A stretch of 9,915 bases of DNA. Source: Chloroflexota bacterium (GTDB lineage Bacteria; Chloroflexota; Anaerolineae; Anaerolineales; Anaerolineaceae). The stretch lies in NCBI GenBank assembly GCA_029777225.1, contig JAKOSR010000020.1:1-9915 (forward strand). Direction: 5' to 3'. Every line of letters starts with the position of its first letter. The stretch's first letter is position 1. The position numbers and the translations under genes are program-made. The notes under the pieces were generated by a model that saw only the letters and a program-made list of their open reading frames with translations, ran no database searches and was not told where the DNA came from. Below are positions 1 to 6,760 of this stretch, piece after piece.

Positions 1-52
1 ACTTGCGCGTGTTAGTCCTTTGCCAATGCCAGTGCTGATGGGACCGCGTCTG

Positions 53-928
53 TTAAAACCCGACCACATTGCGTACGAAGTAACCAATCACAAAACTCAA
101 GCCTGCCACGCCAAGGCTAATCGCGACCATGCGCAGGAAGTGCTTGCGGAATGATTCCTCCCTAACCACGGAAACATAGAAGTTGAATAAGGCAATAATC
201 AGGACCCCGGTCAATAACATCACACCCAGCGCGAAGTAATAGTTTCTAAATACCAGGTAGGGTAAAACAAGCAAGAAAACCGTGATGATGTACGTGATGC
301 CGGTATACAGGGCCGCCCTTCCCGGGTTCTTTTCAGTTTTCTCTGAAGAGATGGAGAGGAACTCCGAGGCAGCCATGGAGAGCGCCGCGGCAATGCCGGT
401 GATGAGCCCGCTCAGGGCAATCATGCGCGTGTTTTGGAAAGCCAGGGTCAACCCTGCAAGGGTGCCCGTCAGTTCCACCAGGGCGTCATTCAAACCCAAC
501 ACCACCGACCCGGAATACTTGACGCTTTCTTCATCAATCATCCCGACGAGCAACTCTTCATGCTCATCTTCCTCGCGAATGATAGCCTCCAACTCAGGGA
601 AGAAGGCTTTGTATGGCGCGTAACCTGCCGAGGCCTGGTCCTCCGTCTTTTCCAATAACTTGATGCCAAACGTATAGCCAAAGAGCTTGCTGAGTAACAG
701 GAAAAAAGAGACCTTCAAACGGTTGGGGCTGCGGTCCTGGCCACTGTAGTGCCGCCAGGTGCGGTAGTGCTTGTACTCGTCGGCGGACATATGGGCAATA
801 ATTGCGCTGTTTTCCTTGTCCTTCACAAGCAAGGCCAGTTTTTTGTAGATTTCGTACCCATCAATTTCATCCTGTTGAAATTTCAATACCTGATTAAGCG
901 TCGCTTTGTCCAATTCCATTTTTTCCAT
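53..928 (-). CDS. Ferritin-like/VIT1 fusion membrane protein, MbfA-like iron exporter
   Basis: Probable Fe(II)/Mn(II) transporter of the VIT1/CCC1 family with an N-terminal rubrerythrin-type ferritin domain. Seen (291-aa numbering): di-iron candidates E21, E51-Y-K-H54 (first ExxH) and E120-D-E-H123 (second ExxH) in a soluble helical part of about 135 residues. After it come five hydrophobic segments at about 141-164, 169-195, 204-227, 231-254 and 264-285; the first carries GLNDALVELTGTLAG, which matches the opening VIT1 segment. Known: this domain order is that of MbfA of Agrobacterium and Bradyrhizobium, an inner-membrane iron exporter. The inferred role is relief of iron or peroxide stress. 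Start: GAAGGG (931-936) is only 2 bases from the ATG at 928 but 11 from the ATG at 919, so the shorter form (288 aa) is the better start. The gene lies 146 bases behind rpiB on the same strand; I see no convincing promoter of its own. Substrate and transport direction are not shown by the sequence. Confidence 0.88.
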   Translation of the reverse strand: MEKMELDKATLNQVLKFQQDEIDGYEIYKKLALLVKDKENSAIIAHMSADEYKHYRTWRHYSGQDRSPNRLKVSFFLLLSKLFGYTFGIKLLEKTEDQASAGYAPYKAFFPELEAIIREEDEHEELLVGMIDEESVKYSGSVVLGLNDALVELTGTLAGLTLAFQNTRMIALSGLITGIAAALSMAASEFLSISSEKTEKNPGRAALYTGITYIITVFLLVLPYLVFRNYYFALGVMLLTGVLIIALFNFYVSVVREESFRKHFLRMVAISLGVAGLSFVIGYFVRNVVGF

Positions 929-1074
929 TACCCTTCAATAGGTGCATTCTTTCAGGCTCACCCCGGCGGGTTTTTTGCAGCTATGTTCAATAAACCTGGC
1001 AATTGCTCCCCGGTCAATCAAGCCCTTGCCAATCGCCCAGCAGACTGCCAGTGAATTGCCGCTGCCACCCCGCG

Positions 1075-1542
1075 TCACTTGCGGTGCTGTTCGTCAATCG
1101 CGCGCATCGCGTCCACCTTAGGCTGGGATGGTCCATCGGGCTTGTATTGCAGGCTCAACCATTCGCGCAGAATCTTCTTAGCCAACTCCGGACCAATCAC
1201 ACGCGCGCCCATGCACAATAGATTTCCATCATTGGAAAGGCGCAGCCTCTCCGCGGAAAAACTGTCATGGCACACGCCTGCCAGGATGCCCGGGAATTTA
1301 TTGGCGGTTATCGCCATCCCAAGGCCTGTCCCGCAAATCAGGATGCCTTCCTTCTGGTAGCCCGAGGCGATGATGGCCTGGCATACCCTTTCAGCGACAA
1401 GGGGATAGTAGGTCTGATCGCTTGTATCCGTCACCCCCACGTCCTCGTAAGCCACTCCTTCCTGCTCCATTACCTTGATGAGCTCTTGCTTGAGGCCAAC
1501 CGCCGCGTTATCGCAGCCAATCACAATTGTTTTCGTGGTCAT
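1075..1542 (-). CDS. rpiB: RpiB/LacA/LacB-family sugar-phosphate isomerase
   Basis: Cytosolic aldose-ketose phosphate isomerase; classical RpiB interconverts ribose-5-phosphate and ribulose-5-phosphate. Seen: 155 aa, usual for the family, with a Rossmann-like start IVIGCDNAAVGLK and catalytic Cys70 in CGTGLGMAITANKFPG. Two residues differ from classical RpiB: the DHA motif is D11-N12-A13, and the HND motif is S103-N104-D105 inside SAERLRLSND. The segment from SAER to MGARVIG resembles the EryI/DerI group (D-erythrulose-4-phosphate isomerase of erythritol catabolism) as I recall it, so the substrate may be a tetrulose or another sugar phosphate. No erythritol genes are visible nearby. Start: the ATG at 1542 has GAGGAG (1553-1558) 10 bases upstream. 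A GTG at 1560 opens the same frame but overlaps that ribosome site, so I reject it. The family call is firm; the substrate is uncertain. Confidence 0.9.
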   Translation of the reverse strand: MTTKTIVIGCDNAAVGLKQELIKVMEQEGVAYEDVGVTDTSDQTYYPLVAERVCQAIIASGYQKEGILICGTGLGMAITANKFPGILAGVCHDSFSAERLRLSNDGNLLCMGARVIGPELAKKILREWLSLQYKPDGPSQPKVDAMRAIDEQHRK

Positions 1543-1560
1543 GCTTTCAACTCTCCTCAC

Positions 1561-1833
1561 TCCGGGCTTGCCAGACTAAACTAGTTATTAATAAAAAATC
1601 GCTCTCCATCGTGGCTCCAAGGGCTATGGCGCACGCGGATGAGTGAATTATAAGGGCTGGCTCGAATTTTTGGGCTCTTCCATCATACAGCCACCTCGTC
1701 CCGCCCTACCTTCGCGTGCCAACATACCTCCCAGGCAGGGTCACGCGGTAGCCGCAGGCTGGGAAGCAAAAAACATGGAATTAAGAGCATCAGGGCGGCC
1801 AAATGGCCGCCCTGAACGAAACATATATTTATT
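1561..1833. other. Intergenic region between groEL and rpiB
   Basis: These 273 bases lie between the end of groEL and the rpiB leader. They hold the hairpin at 1791-1814 and an isolated minus-strand TATAAT at 1647-1652, which has no recognisable -35 partner. No coding region with a credible start or composition was seen, and nothing else was recognised. Confidence 0.6.
1791..1814 (-). terminator. Perfect hairpin after groEL, probable transcript end
   Basis: A perfect 10-bp GC-rich inverted repeat (CAGGGCGGCC, four-base loop AAAT, GGCCGCCCTG) begins 20 bases beyond the groEL stop. Read on the minus strand it is followed by ATGCTCTTAATTCC rather than a clean U-tract. It is probably a terminator or an mRNA 3'-end stabiliser, but not a textbook intrinsic terminator. 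Confidence 0.6.
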
Positions 1834-3471
1834 TTAGTAGTCCATGCCGCCCTGGGGCATCTGGGGGGCCGGAGGATTCTTTTCGGGGATGTCGGTGATC
1901 AACGCTTCGGTCGTCAAGATCATCGCCGCGATGGAGGCCGCGTTTTCCAACGCGCCGCGGGTCACTTTGGCGGGATCAATCACACCACCCTTGACCAGGT
2001 CACCGTAGGCTTCGGTAAGTACGTTGTAACCAAGGTGCTTGTTGCCTTCAGCAACCTGCTTCTGGCGCACGGTCTCAACCACAACCGAGCCATCCTTGCC
2101 CGCGTTTTCAACAATGCGGCGCATGGGCACAACCAAGGAGTTGCGGACGATATTGACACCGATTTGGGCGTCTTCCTGTTCCATCTTGATGGCGGAAACC
2201 GCGGCGACCGCGTTCACGAGCGCGACGCCACCGCCAGGCACAATGCCTTCTTCAACAGCGGCACGGGTGGCTGAAAGCGCGTCTTCCACGCGGTGTTTCT
2301 TTTCCTTCAGTTCGGTCTCTGTCGCGGCACCCACACGGATGATGGCCACACCGCCAGAGAGCTTCGCCAGGCGTTCCTGCAGCTTTTCGCGGTCGTAATC
2401 ACTCGTGGTGTTGTCAATTTCGGCCCGAATTTGTTCAATGCGGCCCTTGATTGCGGCAGAATCGCCCTTGCCGCCAACGATGGTGGTGTTGTCTTTGTCC
2501 GTGGTGACCTTTTCGGCACGGCCGAGGTCAGAGATGGTGGCTGTTTCCAGCTTGCGGCCGGTTTCTTCGGAAATCACGGTGGCATTGGTCAGGATGGCAA
2601 TATCCTGCAGCATGGCCTTGCGGCGATCACCAAAACCAGGGGCCTTCACGGCGATAACATTGAGCATGCCACGCAGCTTGTTCAGCACGAGCGTGGCCAG
2701 GGCTTCCCCATCCACGTCTTCGGCGATAATCATCAATTCACGTTTCCCAACCTGCACAACCTTTTCCAGCAGGGGAACAATGTCGGTGGCGGCGGAAATT
2801 TTCTTGTCGTAAACGAGAATGTAGGGATCAGAGATGGAAGCCTGCATGTGTTCGGTATCGGTCACAAAGTAAGCGGAAATGTAACCACGGTCGAACTGCA
2901 TACCTTCCACGTACTCGGTCTCAAATTCCAGACCCTTGGATTCTTCAACCGTGATGACGCCATCCTTGCCAACTTTGTCCATCACATCCGCGATTAATTT
3001 ACCGATTTGCTCGTCCTGGGCGGAAATGGTGGCCACGGAAGCGATTTCTTCCTTGGTGGTGATGTCGATGGCCTGGTCATGGATGGACTCTGCCACAGCC
3101 TTGGCGGCAGCTTCGATACCACGCTTAAGCAGCATCGGGTTGGCGCCAGCGGCCAGGTTCTTGAGGCCTTCGCTCACGATGGCGTGGGCCAAAACGGTCG
3201 AGGTGGTGGTGCCATCGCCAGCGATATCGTTGGTCTTGGTGGCGGCTTCCTTCAGTAACTGGGCGCCCATGTTCTCATAGGGGTCTTCCAGTTCAACTTC
3301 CTTGGCAACGGTCACGCCATCGTGAGTGATGGTCGGGGAACCGTATTTGCGGTCCAGGGCTACATTGCGGCCCTTGGGGCCAAGGGTGGTCGCGACCGCG
3401 TTGGCGACTGCGTCAACACCATTCTTCAGGGCACGGCGTGCCTCATCTCCAAAAACTAATTGTTTAGCCAT
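1834..3471 (-). CDS. groEL: Chaperonin GroEL (Hsp60)
   Basis: Cytosolic 60-kDa chaperonin: a double-ring 14-mer that encloses unfolded proteins under the GroES lid and folds them using ATP. Seen: full length at 545 aa. Equatorial ATP-site motifs are LGPKGRN (30-36), D51-GVTVAKE and GDGTTT (85-90). The second equatorial half has RVEDALSATRAAVEEG, with the ATP-hydrolysing Asp in VEDA near residue 395, followed by PGGG. The apical domain lies between, at about 190-370. The C-terminus NPPAPQMPQGGMDY keeps only a single GGM unit, unlike the repeated GGM tail of the E. coli protein. Start: AAGGAG (3480-3485) is 8 bases before the ATG. The gene is second in the operon, 33 bases behind groES, and so under the same CIRCE/HrcA control. 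This is the only groEL in the window; whether the genome has further copies cannot be told. Confidence 0.99.
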   Translation of the reverse strand: MAKQLVFGDEARRALKNGVDAVANAVATTLGPKGRNVALDRKYGSPTITHDGVTVAKEVELEDPYENMGAQLLKEAATKTNDIAGDGTTTSTVLAHAIVSEGLKNLAAGANPMLLKRGIEAAAKAVAESIHDQAIDITTKEEIASVATISAQDEQIGKLIADVMDKVGKDGVITVEESKGLEFETEYVEGMQFDRGYISAYFVTDTEHMQASISDPYILVYDKKISAATDIVPLLEKVVQVGKRELMIIAEDVDGEALATLVLNKLRGMLNVIAVKAPGFGDRRKAMLQDIAILTNATVISEETGRKLETATISDLGRAEKVTTDKDNTTIVGGKGDSAAIKGRIEQIRAEIDNTTSDYDREKLQERLAKLSGGVAIIRVGAATETELKEKKHRVEDALSATRAAVEEGIVPGGGVALVNAVAAVSAIKMEQEDAQIGVNIVRNSLVVPMRRIVENAGKDGSVVVETVRQKQVAEGNKHLGYNVLTEAYGDLVKGGVIDPAKVTRGALENAASIAAMILTTEALITDIPEKNPPAPQMPQGGMDY

Positions 3472-3504
3472 AAATCATACTCCTTGCGTGTGTAGTGTTC
3501 TTGA

Positions 3505-3795
3505 TTAGAGAATGGCGAGAATGTCGCTCTCGCGCAAAATCAACAGTTTCTTGCTGTCGTACTTGATTTCGGTGCCGGAATACTTGGCAAACAGCACAAC
3601 ATCGCCAACCTTCACGTCCATCACAATCCGTTCGCCTTTGTCATTGCGGTCACCAGGACCAGTTGCCAAAACAGTGCCCTTTTGGGGTTTTTCTTTGGCA
3701 GTTTCGGGCAGTACAATGCCACCGGCAGAAATTTCTTCCTGCTCTATCGGTTCGACAACCAAACGGCTGCCCAATGGTTTCATATTCATCGTCAT
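3505..3795 (-). CDS. groES: Co-chaperonin GroES (Hsp10)
   Basis: Heptameric lid of the GroEL chamber. Seen: 96 aa from the chosen start, usual for the family (about 94-100), beginning MTMNMKPLGSRLVV. The mobile loop that binds the GroEL apical domain is at about 18-36 and contains GGIVLP (25-30). The C-terminal half includes GDVVLFAKYSGTEIKYD and ends in ESDILAIL. Start: GGAGG (3801-3805) lies 5 bases before the ATG at 3795 and 11 before an in-frame ATG at 3789, so either could serve. An in-frame ATG at 3828 would add 11 residues with no family likeness, starts 4 bases from the CIRCE element, and has no ribosome site; I reject it. First gene of the groES-groEL operon. Confidence 0.98.
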   Translation of the reverse strand: MTMNMKPLGSRLVVEPIEQEEISAGGIVLPETAKEKPQKGTVLATGPGDRNDKGERIVMDVKVGDVVLFAKYSGTEIKYDSKKLLILRESDILAIL

Positions 3796-3831
3796 ATCAT
3801 CCTCCAAATCAATTGATGTTGTTTCCATTTT

Positions 3832-3858
3832 TTAGCACTCTTATCATAAGAGTGCTAA
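3832..3858 (-). promoter_or_regulatory. CIRCE operator (HrcA binding site)
   Basis: A perfect inverted repeat TTAGCACTC-N9-GAGTGCTAA with spacer TTATCATAA matches the CIRCE consensus exactly. It sits just downstream of the groES -10 box, covering the predicted transcription start, and ends 36 bases before the groES start codon. By established knowledge HrcA binds here and represses groESL until heat shock. hrcA itself is not in the window. Confidence 0.98.
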
Positions 3859-3865
3859 CAAGCTA

Positions 3866-3894
3866 ATCATACAACCCCCCAGGGTGGAAGTCAA
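3866..3894 (-). promoter_or_regulatory. Sigma70-type promoter of groES-groEL
   Basis: On the minus strand TTGACT (-35, 3889-3894), a 17-base spacer and TATGAT (-10, 3866-3871) match consensus at 5 of 6 positions each. The predicted start is near 3859, at the edge of the CIRCE element. The layout is the standard housekeeping-promoter plus HrcA repression. Confidence 0.9.
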
Positions 3895-3945
3895 GAGGAA
3901 AGGCTGATTTCTTACGATTTTTTTACACGGTTTTTGGAGTTGGCT

Positions 3946-5265
3946 TCAATTGCCTGAGCAGATGTCTTCACCCGCTTTGACAATCCCCATGATGACCGCG
4001 TCTTCGCTGTACGACGCGCGAATGATGCTAAAAACCTGGTTGGCACGCGTGCAGTAGTCATCCCCTGGGCGGTGCAGGCCGGCCAGCACAGACCCGTAGG
4101 TGTAGTAATACAGCACGGTCGTGTCCGAAAGCGGCAGCCCTTCCATCGCGATTTGCGAGACGCACGGGTCTTCTTCCCGGGCCGCGCAACTAACTGCCAC
4201 GTCACAGCCCATTACGGCGCACTGGAGCGCGGGGATGGAACCTTCATAGTTGCGCGCGCGGTAATAAATCACACCCACCTGGCCGTAGGTATCCGGGTTG
4301 TATGGGTTCAGGGTGAGGGCTTTGTAAGCATTGCGCGCGGCAATCATCGGGCTGGACTCGGGCATGCGGATGTACGTATTGGCAATCGCCATGTAGGGGA
4401 TAGGGTCCTTGATTCCCAGTTGTTCGTTCAGGCTGGCAGCCTTGTCAAAATACTCCAGGGCCAGGTCCCATTGCTGTAATTGCCTGTACAGCCGACCCAC
4501 CGAGTTGTAAAGGAAGGTCAGGTTGGGTGTGATTTCAATCGCCTTCAGGTATTCGTCGATGGCCAGGCTGTATTCTCCCAGCACCTCGTACAAGTACGCG
4601 TGAACGCGGTGCAAGTCCATGGACTCCTGCCCGCGGTTGACGGCCTGTTGCATGTATTCCTGCGCCTGCACCCATTTGTACTGGTCCGTCAAAATTTCCG
4701 TGTAATAAATCAGCGCCAGGGTGTTGGTACTGTCCAGTTGGATGGCCATCAGCGCTTCGGATTCAGCTTCATTTTGCCTGGCTTCCGCGTCCGCGCCAGC
4801 CAGGATGGGGTTGGCATACCAGTTCAACACAAAAGCGCGCGCGGCCAGCACGTTGGTGTCGGTGGGGGCAAGCGCCTTGGCCTGGTCAATCACGCTCAGT
4901 GCCTCTGCCAGCCTGTCGCGCCGTTCCTGGTCGGTGGTTAGCGTGTTGGATGAATAGACTTCAATCCTGGCCAGCTCCACCATGATACTGGTGTTCTCAG
5001 GCTCAAGCGTGATAGCCTTGCGGTATGCCTCGATGGCCTTGTCAAGGTTGCCGGCCTGGAAATGCGTCTGCCCCTCCACCAGGAAGGAATTCACCGTGCG
5101 TGTTGGGGTTGGGGTAGGGATGAAAGGCGGGGTGATATCCCCGCTGGCGTAGCTGCGTAGCACCGCAATCAACACCACGATGATAACCAACAGCAGCATA
5201 ATCCGGTAAGGATTTGAGGAGTTCCGCGGGTTGCGGAACAGGTTTTTACGTTCCTGGATGTACAT
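3946..5265 (-). CDS. Membrane-anchored TPR protein B with cysteine cluster
   Basis: Function not recognised; probably an extracytoplasmic scaffold. Seen: 439 aa. A basic N-terminus (RKNLFRNPRNSSNPYR) is followed by one membrane helix at about 22-36, so the C-terminal bulk should lie outside the cytoplasm. The linker PPFIPTPTPTR (46-56) comes next, then about nine TPR units from 58 onward, such as AGNLDKAIEAYRKAITLEPEN and LGEYSLAIDEYLKAIEITPN. The second and third units carry insertions. Six cysteines sit near the C-terminus: C350, C355, C361 and C369 in an insertion, then C406 and C436, which align with a Cys pair in the upstream paralog. The start ATG follows the paralog's stop by one base with no ribosome site of its own, so translation is probably coupled. 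About 50 bases separate its stop from the groES promoter; I see no strong terminator there. Confidence 0.85.
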   Translation of the reverse strand: MYIQERKNLFRNPRNSSNPYRIMLLLVIIVVLIAVLRSYASGDITPPFIPTPTPTRTVNSFLVEGQTHFQAGNLDKAIEAYRKAITLEPENTSIMVELARIEVYSSNTLTTDQERRDRLAEALSVIDQAKALAPTDTNVLAARAFVLNWYANPILAGADAEARQNEAESEALMAIQLDSTNTLALIYYTEILTDQYKWVQAQEYMQQAVNRGQESMDLHRVHAYLYEVLGEYSLAIDEYLKAIEITPNLTFLYNSVGRLYRQLQQWDLALEYFDKAASLNEQLGIKDPIPYMAIANTYIRMPESSPMIAARNAYKALTLNPYNPDTYGQVGVIYYRARNYEGSIPALQCAVMGCDVAVSCAAREEDPCVSQIAMEGLPLSDTTVLYYYTYGSVLAGLHRPGDDYCTRANQVFSIIRASYSEDAVIMGIVKAGEDICSGN

Positions 5266-5266
5266 G

Positions 5267-6538
5267 TTAAGGCGTGCTGGTGCCCGCTGGTGTGGCAGTT
5301 GGGCCAGTGACAGGGGTTGAGGTTGGCACAGGGGTGGCTGTGGGCGGGTTTAGGAGGTTTTCTTCACAAATTTTGATGACCTCATTGGCATTAAACACCC
5401 CGTCTGCGTCATCCGGGATGGTTTGCAGCATCCCATTCGCCACGGCTACTGCCTCATTGCAGCGGTTGATCTTTGCCAGCGACAGCCCATAACGGCTGTA
5501 GATTTCAATCACGCTCGTGCGGTATTCCAGGGGAATGCCAGGCACCGCTTCCCCATCCTTGGAAAGCCCGCCCTGCACCGAAATTTGCAGGTAATCAATC
5601 GCCTGGCTGTACTGGCCTTTACGGTAGTACAAAGTTCCCAGGTTGGCGTACAGGTTCGGGTCAGTTGGGCCATTTTGAAGAGCCAGCTCCCCATACTGGA
5701 TGCCCTTTTCCCATTCGCCCAACATGCCATACACCCGCGAGATGAAAAGGTTGGGGGTGGGGTTGGTCGGGTTGAGCGAGTAGGCCTTGGTGAATTCAAA
5801 TACAGCCTGGTCGAGCTCGCCCAGGGTCATGTAGTTGCGTCCCAACGCGATATGGATATCCGAGATATTGGGGTTGATTTGAATGGCTTCTTCCAGTTGC
5901 GCGGCGGCTTCGGCGTAGTTGCTGGTAATTTCGAGCACATACCCCCTGGCCCAATGCGCTTCCATCAGGTTGGGGTCCAGGGCCAGCGCTGTGCGCGATT
6001 CCTCAATCGCCTTGTCAATCGTATCCAGCTCGTCGAGGCCGGCTTCCGTGCGCAGACCGAGCAGGTAGGCGTAAATGGCGTGGCCCAGCGCGTTGTTGGT
6101 ATCCAGCTCGATGGCTTTGCGCGCGTCCACCTCCGCTTCAAGGTATTTCTTTTGAAATCCCTTGGACCAGGCCAACAGCGCGAAGGCATCTGACCGGGTG
6201 TTGTCCAGCAGGATGGCGTTTTCTGAGTTAACCTGGGCTTCCGCCAGTTGGTTGGAGTAAATTTGCAGCCTGGCAAGCTTGAGGTAATTTTCAATATTGG
6301 TGGGTGCGGCGTTAATCGCGGCTTTGTAAGTGTCAATCGCCGCGAGGAGCTTGCCTTCCTTGCTGAGGGCATCGGCTTCCTCCACGTAAGAAACCGGATC
6401 GCGCGTTGGCGTAGGTGTGGGCACAAAGGGTGGATTGATGCTCGGCACCACCATCAGGTTGAAGTAAACCAATCCGCCAATCACCGCCAGCAAAAAGAGC
6501 ACCAAAAAGGCGTTCGGCCGGCGCCGGCGCGGCTTCAT
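5267..6538 (-). CDS. Membrane-anchored TPR protein A with Pro/Thr tail
   Basis: Function not recognised; likely an extracytoplasmic protein-interaction scaffold. Seen: 423 aa from the chosen start. The cytoplasmic end MKPRRRRP is strongly basic. One membrane helix follows at about 10-31, then the linker PPFVPTPTPTR (36-46). About nine TPR units run from 48 to about 375, with typical ends such as AAIDTYKAAINAAPTN, AAAQLEEAIQINPN and QAVFEFTKAYSLNPTN. A Cys pair lies at C360 and C391. The last 26 residues (398-423) are almost only Pro, Thr, Ser, Ala, Val and Gly, like a wall-spanning or glycosylated tail. Start: the ATG at 6538 has AAGGA (6551-6555) 12 bases upstream (GGAAG about 10). An in-frame ATG at 6565 coincides with the predicted transcription start and has no ribosome site, so I reject it. 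First gene of a two-gene unit with its paralog. Confidence 0.85.
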   Translation of the reverse strand: MKPRRRRPNAFLVLFLLAVIGGLVYFNLMVVPSINPPFVPTPTPTRDPVSYVEEADALSKEGKLLAAIDTYKAAINAAPTNIENYLKLARLQIYSNQLAEAQVNSENAILLDNTRSDAFALLAWSKGFQKKYLEAEVDARKAIELDTNNALGHAIYAYLLGLRTEAGLDELDTIDKAIEESRTALALDPNLMEAHWARGYVLEITSNYAEAAAQLEEAIQINPNISDIHIALGRNYMTLGELDQAVFEFTKAYSLNPTNPTPNLFISRVYGMLGEWEKGIQYGELALQNGPTDPNLYANLGTLYYRKGQYSQAIDYLQISVQGGLSKDGEAVPGIPLEYRTSVIEIYSRYGLSLAKINRCNEAVAVANGMLQTIPDDADGVFNANEVIKICEENLLNPPTATPVPTSTPVTGPTATPAGTSTP

Positions 6539-6571
6539 GGAAAGTCTGCTTCCTTTAAGATACATTTTTTT

Positions 6572-6601
6572 ATAATATCATTGAACCAATCCCAGCGCCA
6601 A
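6572..6601 (-). promoter_or_regulatory. Predicted promoter of the TPR protein operon
   Basis: On the minus strand TTGGCG (-35, 6596-6601, 4/6 match), an 18-base spacer and TATTAT (-10, 6572-6577, 5/6 match) lie just upstream of the first TPR gene. Transcription would start near 6565, leaving a leader of about 27 bases that includes the ribosome site. This also argues against translation from the ATG at 6565. Confidence 0.6.
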
Positions 6602-6649
6602 CCATGTCCATGGAAGCACAGTGTGGTCCTTCCCACCTGTTCAGTTGTA

Positions 6650-6677
6650 GGTCAGGTTCCTCCCTTGAACCTGGCGG
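6650..6677. repeat. 28-base intergenic repeat, copy 1
   Basis: The copy starts GGTCAGGTTC and ends GAACCTGGCGG. It contains a perfect 7-bp inverted repeat CAGGTTC-N7-GAACCTG. It matches the copy at 6761-6788 at 25 of 28 positions in the same orientation. Confidence 0.7.
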
Positions 6678-6695
6678 CAATTGAAATCGAGGTAG

Positions 6696-6728
6696 GTTGG
6701 GTGGAGCGACACAGGAGCGTAACCCAAC
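6696..6728. repeat. GTTGGGT/ACCCAAC palindromic element
   Basis: Arms GTTGGGT (6696-6702) and ACCCAAC (6722-6728) form a perfect 7-bp inverted repeat around a 19-base centre, which holds a direct repeat of GGAGCG (6703-6708 and 6714-6719). It resembles the GTAGGTTGGGT...ACCCAAC dispersed palindromes common between genes in cyanobacteria and other bacteria. That likeness is from memory and was not searched. Confidence 0.5.
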
Positions 6729-6760
6729 AACGACTACCCCACACCTTGTTTGTATACGTC

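Noticed and set aside
1..52. Possible feature at the left edge
   Set aside because: Only 52 bases lie beyond the stop of the iron transporter gene; no stem, promoter or coding sign can be supported.
961..980. CCCCGGCGGG followed by a T-run as a plus-strand terminator
   Set aside because: The stem is only 3-4 bp and no plus-strand gene precedes it.
1647..1652. Minus-strand TATAAT upstream of rpiB as a promoter
   Set aside because: The -10 box is perfect, but no -35-like hexamer is found at 16-18 bases and there is no extended -10, so it is too weak to list.
1643..1837. 64-residue plus-strand open frame in the groEL-rpiB spacer
   Set aside because: It runs through the groEL hairpin and into the groEL 3' end, lacks a ribosome site and looks like non-coding sequence.
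2293..2997. 234-residue plus-strand open frame opposite groEL
   Set aside because: It is a mirror of the groEL coding strand, with no family likeness and no ribosome site. groEL on the other strand is certain.
5423..6193. 256-residue plus-strand open frame opposite TPR protein A
   Set aside because: The opposite strand gives a coherent TPR protein with promoter, ribosome site and membrane helix; this frame shows no protein pattern.
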